Part shown: positions 25,188-38,140 of the stretch, one piece after another | Layout: the number at the start of each line of letters is the position of its first letter | How positions within the stretch are numbered: the first letter of the stretch is position 1 | The notes under the pieces: generated by a model | The model's database searches: none | Told to the model about the DNA's origin: nothing | What the model saw: the letters and a program-made list of their open reading frames with translations, nothing else | Translations under genes and position numbers: made by a program | Assembly: GCF_001704415.2 (NCBI RefSeq) | Contig: NW_017189517.1 | Location: 8,381,167 to 8,445,166 of the forward strand | Direction: 5' to 3' | DNA length: 64,000 nt | From: Capra hircus | Lineage: Eukaryota; Chordata; Mammalia; Artiodactyla; Bovidae

Positions 25188-27556
25188 AGACAAGTAAGAA
25201 AAATGATTGCTGAGTAGCACTGAGAACCACCTCCACCCCCAATGAAGTTGGAAACCATGCATTTATAGACACTCTGTCCCATATCTGAAATTTCTGAAAC
25301 TGATCTTTTTCTGTTCTTGCAAACAAATTGCTTTTACATTTCTGAAGGACTGTTTCTTGAGATGAAAGAAAATGCTGATCCTTGGAAGAGCTTTCTTATT
25401 TTATTTCCTTTTCTGTTTCCTATCTTCTATTGCATTTCTGCTTCTACATCCCTTGATTTCTTTCAAATTCAATTTTACACTTTTGCCCTTTCTTACCCCT
25501 CTTTGGCCATTAAACAAAGAAACAATACCTCCATGTTGTTATTGCTACAGAGAGCAATTTGATTTCCATGATTAATCTCAGGATTTTTGCACCTTTCCCC
25601 CCCTCCCTTTTTTCCTTGTTGCCATGGGGGCAGACTTGATGTAGGCTCAAGTGGCAGTGAGAAACCATCTGTGGCACAGAGAATCATAATTAGCCATTAT
25701 TTCGTAGCATATTTACTTTTGTCCGTGATATAACTAAGTCTTTCTAGAACTGTAAGGAAATTATTACTCATTGTGTATAGAGAACTTTGTTCGTACCTTT
25801 GATTTTTCTTTACCAAGAATAATGAGTTGTACAGAAGCTTTTCAGAGTTCTTCAAAACTTAATCATATAAAGCTCTTTGTTATACATGTTTCAAAGCTGC
25901 TTGAAATAAACATTAACTAAAGGAAATCGAGTCTTAAATGTAAAAGTGTTATTAATGTTCTAGTATCTATTTTAATAGAGGAATAATAACAGATATTAGA
26001 AACAAGATAGTAAAGATTCAAAGCCGAGCCCAAAGCAATATCTTTTGATTTTGAAATGTTCCAGAACTTAGTAACAGCATTTTTCCCTGCCTAATTATTT
26101 ACCATTCATCAACACTTGCTTTCCATTTCCAGAGTACACACTGTTGGTTGGGTTACTGTAGGGGTAGCTAAAATGTGTAGATAAGTAGAAATCCTTTGAC
26201 AACCAAAACTTTTCTATTCATATATTTCTAGAGAGGACTTTTAAGAGTGATTTAACTGCTATGTTATGGTCCTGGGCAAACTAGATTCAAGACCAGAAAG
26301 CAGGTCTCCCTGAGTGTTAGCTTGATGCAATGGGAATGAAGCAGTGTGTGTTACTGATCCCGTGGGCCCAGGCGGACTTGGGATCTGAACTAAGGGGACA
26401 TTTTCCTTCTCTATCGAATTATTTTTACCTAGCTTAAACTTAGCGAGTTTCTTCTCCCATCACAGATGTTAATTTTGATGATCCATTCAAGATGTTGACT
26501 GACTTTCCACTGTATAGTTCTTGCTTTTTAAATTTATTTTGTGGCAACTAGCAAACAGTCCATTGGGAGAAACGATGAGTAAATACTTCCTCTCGAGAAT
26601 GCAGTTTTTAACATGATATTTTCAGGTATCCCAAATCTCTTTAGAAAAATAGGATAATGAGTCAATAAACTGAGAAATGACCATTGGGTTTTTTTTTTTT
26701 TTTTTTTAGATAGACCATACAAGTTTACTATAAGCTACTTTGAGGTTGAGAAAATTTAGTACATTTTGCCCAAAATGAACAAGTGTCATAAAAAATGCGA
26801 TTCAACAGCAAAAATTTCCTAGGTTCAGCATTCTAGTCACTAAGCTTAAATTCCATTATTTAATGGAAATTTAAATTGTCCAGGTAAATTAAAATGGGTT
26901 CTGATACATGTTTTGATTTCATACTGTATATGGGGGGATTGTTTATATTGAGAGGCCTCAGATGTTCAGGACATTTAGCTGTCAGCTGAGAATTTACTCT
27001 ATTACAGATTTGTTTAGTTTCTCTGATTTTAGTATGTGACAATTTAAGATCTAATTTTCAGTGATATGGCTTCACAGCTCAAGCCCATATTCTAATACAG
27101 AAAGGATGTTAAAGTTTAGATGAATTCATCGATCAATTCGCAGTGATGAATGTACTCCCAGCAAACATTTGTAGCATGTAAAATGTTTGAGTTATGTCAA
27201 ATCTGTATATCAGCAAGTTTGTGTAATTTAATTTCTGGGGTTATTATGACAGAGGCTTTTCAATTTAATAGAATTAAATGAAAGGGCACTGGTTTAAACA
27301 TTACTGCTCTTTAGGGAAGTGAGATTGACTCAGTTATAAAAGAAAATACATTTCAAATGAACATGAGCACTATCATATCCAATACAGAAGAAAATGATCG
27401 TTATGGATTTTGCATATAACCAGTAGCTATCATGTATAGCACTCCCTGCAAAACAAGTAGACACAAATTTTACCCTCTTATTAAAACATTAGTTTATGTT
27501 TAGTGTTTACGACTCTGAAAACTTAGATTCCAGATTTTGGTACTTACATTTAGAAA

Positions 27557-27743
27557 GGGCTTCTCTGGTGGCTCAGGTGGTAAAGAATCCTCCTGCAATG
27601 TGGGAGACCTGGATTGGGAAGATCCCCTTGAGAAGGGAAGGGTTACCCACTCCAGTATTCTGGCCTGGAGAATTCCATGCACTGTATAGTTCATGGGGTC
27701 ACAAAGAGTCAGACACAACTGAATGACTTTCACTCACTCACTC
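27557..27743 (+). mobile_element. Bov-tA SINE
   Basis: Sense copy from GGGCTTCTCTGGTGGCTCAG to a (CACT)n-like tail. The tRNA head lacks the B-box segment (GGAGACCTGGATTGGGAAG), an internal deletion. Target-site duplication ACATTTAGAAA / ACATCTAGAAA (27,546-27,556; 27,744-27,754; one mismatch). Confidence 0.92.
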
Positions 27744-28650
27744 ACATCTAGAAAACTTTTTTGTTTCTACGGGCTATGGGATTAAACATTTTTGATTGAC
27801 ACTTTCAGTTCAGACTAATGGTTGTAAGGGTAATTATACACATACATCCCCTATTTCTGAGTGGTATCACTAAAATGGGAAATATAAACAACGGGATTAT
27901 TTTACAGGAAGAAAAGCAAAGAAAGCAAGCACATTTTATTTGTTAATGAATGACTCTGCTAGCTCAGGGAGACAAATTTTATGTTTTAAAGAGGCTTGCA
28001 GTTATTATATTGCTACTATTGAACTAGAGGTCATTACAATTATTGTAGTGAAAAATATACCAAAGTATCTGTATTCATCTTAGGTATTCCTTCAGAATAC
28101 CAGTGAATCAGCATAATTTTCAAACCCCAAACAAATTTCCTAAGTCACAGATTATTTCACATGTTTAGTTCTCTTTTCAGTTAATGGAAATTTCATTCAA
28201 ATGTGAAAGAAAATCTAGCTTGGCATTATTTGAATGTGAAATTAGATGATTCTGGTTGGTTGTGCCTTCAAAGTCAAGGACCTTCTCTTTATGGTCTCTG
28301 TAAAAAAAAAATAACCAAACTGGGAAATTTTTCAGGGTGAAGCTCTTCATTTCTTAGGTGGAAAAAAATGACTGAGGATGGTACTTTCTCAGAAAGCAAG
28401 GAAATGATAGTAGTTGTAGCTAAATAGAATAAGATTGGCTCTCAATTCTGTTTTTGAGGCCAAGCTGAAAAAGTAATCCAAATGAAAGGTCACTGGGATA
28501 CATATTTAAAAGTGTCTCATGGCTTTAACTCAGAAGCTAAATTCATATTTTTAGGAAAAAAGCCAGTCTGTTGGAGATAATAAATAAAATAACTGGCAAT
28601 AATAACAAAGAAGAATTTCAGCAAGTAAAACTAGATGTAAGGAGGTAATA

Positions 28651-28697
28651 CACACACACACGTACACATATGCATACACACACGACACACATACATG
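28651..28697. repeat. (CA)n-rich tract
   Basis: Imperfect ACAC repeats with GTACACATATGC and GAC interruptions. Confidence 0.75.
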
Positions 28698-30683
28698 AAA
28701 GATAATGGAAGAAACCAATGTTATGTTCATAGCTCTGTTGCTATTATGGGATGAATTATTTTGGAATTCCTAAAATAATTCAGTTTTAAATACATATCCT
28801 GCACCAAACGTGTAATACCTTTAGAGATTGCTCAGCAACATATTTGATAATGCTTAATAGCTTTGTAAAACAGAGCAAATAAGATTTTTTAGCTATATTT
28901 TATGTAATCATTCAGTGAATCTCATGGCTTGGTATAGGCATTGTTTTTAGCCCCTGTTTTCTTGTTTGTATAGTTTTTTTAGTATAATATTAATCTACAG
29001 TGTGATAGAAAAACACAGAGCCCTATCAAGAGCCTTTTTCTTATTATCCTTTTTTCCATGAAAGCTGTATTTAAGAATCTTTGCCTACTAAATCCTATGC
29101 TCATTAAGGAATAACTGGTTTTATTTTTCTCCACCTCCCTCTTAGTCAGAGAGCAATGCCCAGCAAAAATTACCTTTTAAATAAATATTTATTAAATTAA
29201 TAAAGTTGTGTATAATAAAGAATAAGGACAAAGCACATTATTTCTGTCAAGCCTTTTGAATATTTAAAATAAGTTAAAAGGGCCAATTTTAACCTTCCAT
29301 CCTTCCTTGCAAGTGTTAACATTTCAAGATTACATAAGAAAGTGAATTACTGAGACATGAGAAAAAAAATTGAAGGCAACAGCACTGGTTTCAATGGTTA
29401 CACTGCTTAAAGGGAATTGTGACTTCTGAACGGGGAAACTTTAAATGAAAGCGTTTCTCTGATCATTATAATAGCTGTAACCAAGGTTAATAACTGGCAA
29501 GCCCCTGACTAATACATTTAATATGTTTTGCCCAGGCTGAATGTGTGAATAGATAACACGTCTGTACTAAAATTCTGATTAAGTTATTCATCAGATTCTC
29601 TGATGCTAACTGCTTTTGACAGTCTTGGAAGTGAAAGTACTGGAAAAGCCTCCATTGATTTCTTGAAAAGATTTAACATATAGCCAGTAGCCATGTTACA
29701 TCTCCTTCCATAAGGGCCTCAGATGTGTATAGGAATTCTGGCTCAGCATAAAACAAGTAGCTAGCATGAGAGATGATGTCCATTTTTTATATGAGAAAAA
29801 AAATTGTTGTAAAGATTTGGAAAAGTCAAATATAAGTAACAACCCCAAGGTGTTAGGACATAGATTGTAAAAATACAAAGGATGAAAAAATACCTAACAG
29901 AATCATCCCATAACACTGTCATAATTGACAAAGAGACCCTAGAAAATGACAGTGATAGCTTTCAGAAATGAGATGTCAACAGGTATGCTCCTTTGTATAT
30001 AGCAAATAGTATAACAGAAAATCCTGTGCATAACAAACCCATTGTTATAATCTGGCCCCCAAATCAGCAAGGCTACAACAACAAAAGTGTTTTCTTGTTG
30101 GTTTGATTAAAAAATTCTCAAAAGTATTATATACAGTATTCCCTGGTCCCTGCCCACATCATCATAAGGATGATTTACTGTAATACAAGTGTTAACACTT
30201 TGCAGACTCTTTCCGCTGAAGAAGTTATAGGCAGAGCCTAGGAGAGATCTGAAGCTGAGTATTTCTATACTGTGTCATAATCTCTCATTTAATTTTTTAA
30301 ATTTTATTTTATATTATAGTTCATTTATATACTTTCTAAATTAACTATTATTAATAGTTAATTCATAACCTTTAATGTACAAATGTCCTGAAACCTCCCT
30401 CCATTCCTCCAGACTCAGAAAGCCCAGTCACACATCTGGGCCTAAAATAGCCCAAGAGCTTTATCAACCAATCAATGACCAGATATCTGTGCAACATCCT
30501 CAGATACTAGGCAGCCTCGTGATCATGTTGATCTCTACTGACGATGGCTGGAGTTTACAGTGCACATAAGGAGATTTGTCCTAAGTTTCGAGCCCTAATC
30601 GTTAACAGTTGATCTGCTGCTGGAGGGATCAACATAACCTGTTTCTCCCCCAGTTGGGCAGCCGCATGCACACATGTGCACTT

Positions 30684-30728
30684 GTGTGTGTGTGTGTGTG
30701 TCTGTGTGTGTGTGGTGTGTGTGTGTGT
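30684..30728. repeat. (TG)n microsatellite
   Basis: TG repeat with one TCTG and one TGGTG interruption, directly joined to the tail side of an antisense BovA fragment. Confidence 0.88.
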
Positions 30729-30835
30729 TAGTCGCTCAGTCGTGTCTGACTCTTTGCGAGCCCATGGACTGTAGCCCACCAGGCTCCTTTGTCCATGGGA
30801 TTCTCCAGGCAAGAATACTGGAGTGGATTGCCATT
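30729..30835 (-). mobile_element. BovA monomer fragment
   Basis: Antisense: TTAGTCGCTCAGTCGTGTCT, GACTGTAGCCCACCAGGCTC, CAGGCAAGAATACTGGAGTG. Only about 107 bp survive. The (TG)n next to it may have grown from its tail. Confidence 0.85.
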
Positions 30836-33046
30836 TGTTGGCAATGATATTTTTAATCTAGAACTCATTGTAGGAAATTCCATATAGGGAAACAATTTGA
30901 ATGTCCTTGGGGGTGGGAATGGGGGAGGGTGCATCATTGCGGAAATTTACCAGTTGCGTTAAATATATATTGATGTGGTCACTGAGTAAGAGGGGTCTCA
31001 GAGCAAGAGGAAATGGTAGGGTCAAAATCTGGCTCCATTTCTTCATTTGCCATGAAGATCACTGGTAAGAAATGACCACTTCTTTCTGACTAGGTGGGTG
31101 GTTAGATAGGTATTTAACACTAGAGACAGCAAATGGATAAAAAGCACATTTATGGAAGCTGTTTGTTATATTTACATTCATAATATCCTCACCAGCAAGG
31201 GAAGTCACCTAGCCCAACTGACTTTGTTTCTTTCTTCTCTTCTATTCCCAGAGAGAGTCATTTGCTCAGACCAGAAAAGTTCTGCTTCCAGTAGGGCAGT
31301 CCATGAAACAAAGCATTTGCATGTCACAAGGGTATTTGAATCTACCAATTCTTAAATTTCGCATAAGATAATAGGCTCAGGAAACACTTTAAGTGCCAGT
31401 GTCTTTGATCTAGGCATGAGACTTTATTCAAACCAATAATTAACCTAGAGAAAAGAGGCCAAGAGAACCGTGATGGCTGGTTTTGCTCAGTGCTTTTCTT
31501 TGCTCTGGACCATGGCCTGATTTCTGTTCACACTTGGGGCACGCAGAGCAGCGTTTTATTTTCCATGGTTTGGAAGCTCTTTTGGTATGCCTTCTCTCCA
31601 GAGTTGGGGTGGGGGGGTGAATGTTTTTTTATCTCCATAATTCATATTTCACAATCCCTCAAACAGCAGCTTTCTTGAACCTCTCAAGCCTTGATGAGAC
31701 TAGTGGATTTTGACCTCAAGGTTGAGGGCTGGGGTGTGTTTTGTTTGTCTTTTACTGTCTGTGGAGATGTTCATCTATTTGCATGGTTCTTGGTGTCGAA
31801 GAGTTAAGGGCTCTGGTCTCCTAGCTATCACCTTCGTGTGGATGCAGAGAGGCAGTTTGACAACCAGCCGGCGGGATGGTGGTGTTGTTTTTGTAATTGT
31901 GTACCATCATAACATCAAAAGATGCAAGCAAACTGGTGAGGAGTGATAGTATTAAAGAAGTAGAATTCCAGATGGTTTTCAAACAATTCTGTATTAGATT
32001 TGTTTCAGAACTTTCTGTCAGTCGAGACACTTCAGTCTTGTCAGTTTCAGGGACCCAAAATGAAAAAGGAAACACTCTTTTTCTTCCACAAAGTTATAAG
32101 TGCTCTGAAATTCCACCTAGGCTATAAGGCTCCACCTTCTGGGTTCAATATTCCGGGTGACCTGGCCCAGGCCCGATAATCCCTGTTGCCACCGTAGTGG
32201 TAAAGATATGCCATGAAATGGCAGGAATTCAGTGAGTCAGTAGAGGAGATTATATGATGGCAGATCTTTTCAAATACGTTTGCCATCATTGCTTTTTTCC
32301 CCCATTTGTGCTAATAATTCATACAGGTAGCTCTGCAAACAGGTTTTAAATGGTTCTATCATTCACCTAAAGCTCAGGCTCTCTTGTTATTTTGCTTAGA
32401 ATTTTCTGTCAGAATATTTGACACAGTGTTTTTTATGGCAAATATAGAAGCATTTATACAATAGTCTTTTTATATGGTCGATCTTCTTTTTGGAAGAGGG
32501 AAATGCTTGGCATTTTTGTCAGGATAATTGTGAGCTGCCTGAGTTTAAAAATTGGAACCATAATGAGAGTTGATTGGTGCTGTGATAGGGTGGTTATTGT
32601 AACTGACTAAATGCTGATATAAAAAAGCCTGCTGAAAGAAGATGGACAATTAGTTGGTTTGGAGTTTTGCTTTGCTTTAACCGCTGGTGCCTGATTGAGT
32701 GTTTATTATTATTGTTATTTCCTGGAGTATTGTTATGCGTCATTGAATGGTGACTTAAGTCATCCTTTGAGAGGCTTTACAAACATACAATTCTAGCCTG
32801 TTTCTATGCATACCTGCCTAATACTCAAGTCTAAGTGTCATTTGCATAATTTCCTTAAATCATTCCTTTAATATGATATAATTTTCTTAGCTAGCGGTAT
32901 ATAGAGTTCATCAAATCTAGAATTCAGTAATCTGAGAAATTCTACCAAGACCTCACTGTCATTTGTATAGAGATCCCTCTATATGAAATGCGTCATAAGA
33001 GTATGAGATAGTGACCCACTGGTTTATTGAGTACATAGCATCTATT

Positions 33047-33254
33047 GGGCTTCCCTGGTAGCTCAAACGGTAAAGAATTTGCCTGCAATGAAGGAGACCC
33101 AGGTTCGATCCCTGCACTGGGATGATCCCCTGGAGAAGGAAATGACAACCCATTCCAGTATTTTTGCCTGGAGAATCCCATGGACAGAAGAGCCTGACAG
33201 GCTGCAGTCCATGGGGTCACAAAGAGTCAGACATGACTGAGCAACTTTCACTTC
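33047..33254 (+). mobile_element. Bov-tA SINE
   Basis: Sense copy from GGGCTTCCCTGGTAGCTCAA to GAGCAACTTTCACTTC, with an intact Pol III B-box-like GGTTCGATCCC. Target-site duplication TAGCATCTATT / TAGCGTCTATT (33,036-33,046; 33,255-33,265; one mismatch). Confidence 0.93.
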
Positions 33255-34103
33255 TAGCGTCTATTAATAGTTAAATCCTGATTTTTAAATGGCTCGGTAC
33301 TCCTTTAACCTGAGGGATGTCAAACTTCATCTGGTTCCCAGTTCAGGGAAATGAAAGTAGGACCCACTGTGAAAAACCTGGAAAGTCTCATCAGCAAGTT
33401 GCTCATTTCTGGCACATTAGTTAATTACTTCACAAATTGTTCATCATGTTCCCATTTCACATTTGTAAGCACACTTTCTGAGTGTTACCAACTTTTAATT
33501 TCTTGGAATCAATGACTATTTCATAAGTTACGTTTTAGCATATGGTATCACCCAGTCGAGTGGCTACACTGCATTTTCAAACATTTGTTGGAGCATTAAG
33601 GGGAAATCTAAGCCAACCAGGGTCACTTTTGCATAAATAATATATTTTCTCTTATAATTTAAGGGAAAACTTTATTCTTAAAAGTTAGCAGCAAGACTTT
33701 AAAAATAATAACATTTTTCATGGGGAGTTTATCTAAATACAGCAGTAATAGAGGAAATTTGTCTTTTGTATGAGATTTTATTAAACCTTTATTTGTTGTT
33801 ATTCTTGCAACCAAATCCATTTCCATTTTGTCATGGACCAGTGTTTCATTTTATATATTGAGGAAATTAATCATTCAGGAAGCCATATGCAGAGCCACTT
33901 TACCAGAATCCACGATGAGTCAAAGTTCATGGGAGACCCTTAATATAAATGTACTCTTTCTGTAAAGGATGATCCTATTGAGAGAGTTGAGCTTGTGTCA
34001 TGCGAAAGAAAGTTTGCTGTAAAAGGAGTTTTTAGTCTAAGTTTTTCCTATCTCTAGGATTCTAAGGTTAGGTTTATAGAGACAACCCAATGTAGTAATA
34101 ATG

Positions 34104-34544
34104 TCAAAAACACATAATATCAAATATGATGATTTCCTCTTTCTTAGCCCTATTGCTTACATCATAGTATGTGTGTGTAACAAATGATCCAAAAAAAAGT
34201 ACTGCTTTTGGATCACCATGTTGTACTGCTGAATTAAATGCAAAGTCAAAATAAGTATATTTTGTGACAATAAACCCAAAATTAGTAACGTGAAATTCAT
34301 CCTTTTGTCCAATAAAATTTGTTTGATCATTATGGCCTAGAGTCACACTGAAAGAATTCTTCATTATTCCAGAAGTTACAGGTATGTACATAATGTTTAT
34401 ATGTGAGGCAGTGAGGGTTGGCCAAGAAATATTAAGTGGCTTTCTTGCAACATACATGAACTTTTCTCTAGTTGTTTCATGCATCTTGATCTTCTGTGGA
34501 ATTTCAGCATCAACACCTCTGATGTGATCTTGTGGCAGATTCAC
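34104..34544 (-). other. Unidentified 146-codon open frame in FGF13 intron 3
   Basis: An uninterrupted antisense frame begins MNLPQDHIRGVDAEIPQK and ends near KKEEIIIFDIMCF. Composition is protein-like (mixed hydrophobic and charged residues, no simple repeats), and no transposon family is recognised. I do not recognise the product. There is no CpG context, and no splice or promoter signal is evident. A second antisense frame (34,799-35,029, different phase) lies upstream and could be part of the same relic. It may be an old processed pseudogene or chance; in DNA this AT-rich, one ORF of this length in 64 kb is not improbable. Confidence 0.25.
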
Positions 34545-35686
34545 ATATCTTCCAGAGGTCTTAGAACGTTTTTTTTGCTATTATGATACTAAACGTAGTC
34601 CCCAAAGCAATCATGTACCTTCTGTGGCCATCCCACTTAATTCAATGGCAAATTGTTCCTCCAGACAATTTTATTGTCTCTGTGGTTGCTCAAAGAAGCT
34701 TCCTTACCAACTCAATTTTAATTCCTGCTTTTAATTGAAAATTTCTTTTATAAGGATACCCAGTAGTTCATTTTCCCTTCAGGTATGACATTCTGAATTC
34801 AAATGAGATAGACACTCTTGTTTGTTTTTGCTTTATCGTTTGCTTTGTCTACAGTCATTCCCTCCTCTCCTGAATTACTCATGGAAGAACTTCCAGTCTT
34901 CAAATTTTTATTTAGCAAAAGTCCCTTGATAGAAGCTAGATTATGTGTCCGTAAGGCCCTACTCTGTTTGGCTTCATTAAGCCAATTGTAAATACAGAGA
35001 TTAAAGAAGTATGTGATAGTATCAGACAATTTCCTTGCAGCATTACAACCTTAGAAATGCCTGCATAAACATCACAGGGCCTCACTTTATGTTTCAGAGC
35101 AGACTGTATGTCATATTTTCATGTACCTCTTTTATTCCCCAGGTGTTTCTTGTGTGTAAATCGAACATCCTCAAACCATATTTTAAGCTATTTGTGGATA
35201 AGAATGGCGTGCCCTCGTTTTATATCCCCCCTCCATACCAAATTCATTATTAAATATCTCATAGATACTCTACTAATATTTAATAAATGATAGAAGATGA
35301 TAGAAGAACATGTTGCTGTATTAGAGGCCAATGAATGAGAGAAAAGAAATTATTTCTTTCATTTCCATAATAAGAGATGGCCGAATCAAGAACACCACAG
35401 TTTAGAAAGGAACCATTTGGAGAGCCAGACTACACGTAGGCTTGCCCCCTTCCTCATGGAGGCTTGAGTGTTTACCAAGTCTCTGTCACTATTGCAAGAT
35501 AGTGATGAATAAAATGCCACTTGATAAATCATGTCCTCTCTTATACATGAGAAACACTGTTGAATAGGTAGTAATGTCACAATTGTCCAGGGAATCCCAA
35601 GGTGGGCACACTGAGCTAGAAAGCTGAGAATGCAGCTTCTAAGTCCCGTTTAGATGAGAGTATGAACTCAGGTAGCTCCCTTCCTT

Positions 35687-35913
35687 GGGCTTCCCAGATG
35701 GCTCTAGTGGTAAAGAACCCACTTGCCAATGCAGATGACGTAAGGGACTCGGGTTCAATCCTTGGATCGGGAAGGTCTCCTAGAGGAGGAAATGGCAACC
35801 CACTCCAGTATTCTTGCCTGGAGAATCCCATGGACAGAGGAGCCTGGCGGGCTACAGTCCATGGGATTATAAAGAGTTGGATACAACTGAAGTGACTTAG
35901 CACACATGCACGC
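35687..35913 (+). mobile_element. Bov-tA SINE
   Basis: Sense copy from GGGCTTCCCAGATGGCTCTA to TGAAGTGACTTAGCACACATG. Target-site duplication AGCTCCCTTCCTT / AGCTCCCTTGCTT (35,674-35,686; 35,914-35,926; one mismatch). Confidence 0.93.
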
Positions 35914-37679
35914 AGCTCCCTTGCTTATATTAAATGAGATAATTACATCTGATCCCTCTGATCCCTAGAATCTATTTTGCAAGCCTTAAGTAAATACCTG
36001 AACTTTGTATCCATCATGAAGTTTTTTGTTTGTTTGTTTTTTGTTTTTTCATAAAATCCCCAGCAATAGAGTTGAGTAGCATGCAGATCTAATGAGAGCT
36101 CCTTGGTACTGGTTGACCAGGGACCATCTTTGAAATAGCTGGGTTGTATCTGGGGAAAAGAATAATTAACTTTCTACTCATGATCAAAAAATTGTTACTG
36201 GTTTCTAATGAATCTTTCATGATAACATTATCTTCTTTGTCTCTACCTTTGATGATCTGGTTTATTTATATAAAAGTACCGTTAGCATTCCACTGGAGAT
36301 ATGATTGGACTTGACCAATAAAGGATGACTGTTTGTGTCTTCTAATTGCCTCCGCTGAATGGTCCTGCTCTTCACCCCGCTCAACTGTGGAAAATGTCAC
36401 AGTTCCATGGTCTGTGACTCATATAATAAATGAACCTGTGAATGGTGTCAAAATATGGCAGTTTGCTGTATGTAAAGGGAGGTAGACAGCTTTTGAAAAT
36501 GGTAAGGTCCATAATTAGATATTTCTCAACTGAGAACGTTTCTCATTTGGGCTTAGAAATAGGCTTTTATGCTGCACTCAGTTATTACATCACCTAATGA
36601 AGGGCTCACTTGCCTTGTCTGTATTGCTGCCCACTGGTAAACTTGTGTGTTTCCTGACCCAGGAAACAAATCAAGTGGACTCCAAGCTTGACTCTCATTA
36701 CCCCATACAACGGGAGAAAATACATGATTTCCTTCTTCTGTTAATATCAGGTTTTTCTTTGTGCTAGTTTGCTTAGTTTCCCCCATAGTGCAGTCTTCCA
36801 AACATTTGTTATTTTCTCTTTTCATGCAATTTGAATTAATGTGGGTAATTGTGGTAGTTAGAGGCTTTCCTCTCTCAGATGGTAATTATCCATTCTATAG
36901 TTTCATTCCAAACCCAGTAGAACAGTATTTGAAAACTTGATATTTATCAAAAGGGATCTCTGGGCATAACTGAATATACACAGTTTAACAAATATATTAT
37001 CAGAGGTTAAAGTAAACCAAATTTACCCACAGAGTTACCCTAGTTGCTTACGTACTACGTTAACATATTTTGTTAGTGTTACTCCAGAATATCAGCAAGC
37101 GTCTGATATATTAATGGGAATTTTCTCTCTTCTATGAATTTATCAAAGCATGATTCCCTAGAATATATATTGCTTTTTCTGGTAAGAAAACATGTTTGAG
37201 ATTTCTTTGGAGGAATTGATAGCAGATACCCCATTCAAACTTTGTTGATCTGAAGGGAGAGGAAGGTCTCATGTACCAGATTTGACTTAAGTTTTGCTTA
37301 TCTATTCCTTTATATTGAATTTCATAGAGAATCAAAAATGCTGGCCTTTGGTATTTCTGAAAATTAAACCCAAGGAGTTCTGTTGTATTCCTTCATCAAT
37401 GAGCCAGGACAAGCTGTTGCATAGTGTATAGTCTCCTTTCTTTCATCAATCTCTACATGGCAGTGAAATTAAAGATAACTTTTAGAGGACACAGAATCTG
37501 TCATAAAATTCCTGTTTCTGCACAAATCATTTCATTATAGAGAAGCACAGTAAGATTAATTTTCCCACATTGTTTCTTTGTAAATAGATTTGAGGATTGA
37601 GATGTATAGGATTCTGTCAGGAACTAGGAGGATTCTGAGCACATTTAACTTGTAGAACTATGCTGAGGAGTTCGTGATG

Positions 37680-37759
37680 TATTGGGTTGGCCCAAAAGTT
37701 TGAGCTTTCCCAAACCAACTTATGGAAAACCCCAAATGAACTTTTTGGCCAACCCAATA
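37680..37759. mobile_element. Mariner-type palindromic MITE (about 78 bp)
   Basis: A short palindrome flanked by TA dinucleotides: left end TTGGGTTGGCCCAAAAGTTT, right end (reverse complement) TTGGGTTGGCCAAAAAGTTC. The TA target (37,680-37,681 and 37,758-37,759) and the nearly complete inverted repeats identify a Tc1/mariner miniature element of the type common in ruminants. No transposase is encoded. Confidence 0.9.
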
Positions 37760-38004
37760 GCTTTCTATTCTTGTGAGCTTTCTTCTATCTTAGACAGCCA
37801 CCAGAGTGGTACAGTCTTTAGGGGTAGTGTAAATATTCCTTAGGCATGGCAGTTCTTCAGGTTCTCCATCTCATAATACATTTGTAGGAATATAGGGGAA
37901 AGAATTATCCTTATTCCCCATGTTTGGAGGGTCACAGAAAGTAGGGGACTAGGAGAACCCTCAACTGAGACACAATACATACATCATAAGCATGTCCACC
38001 CTTC

Positions 38005-38140
38005 ATTGTCGCTTGCCCACTTTGTGATCTATTGCAGATTCCTCATCTAAAACATGGGGTATTACATATTTCTGGGCTTCATGAAGATTACTCCTGTGAA
38101 TTGTCTGACATATATAGGTTCTCAATGAATCTTTCCATCC
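38005..38140 (+). mobile_element. MIR SINE relic
   Basis: MIR-like order: GCAGATTCCTCATCTAAAACATGGGG, then TCATGAAGATTACTCCTGTGAA, then GACATATATAGGTTCTCAATGAA. Edges approximate. Confidence 0.55.
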
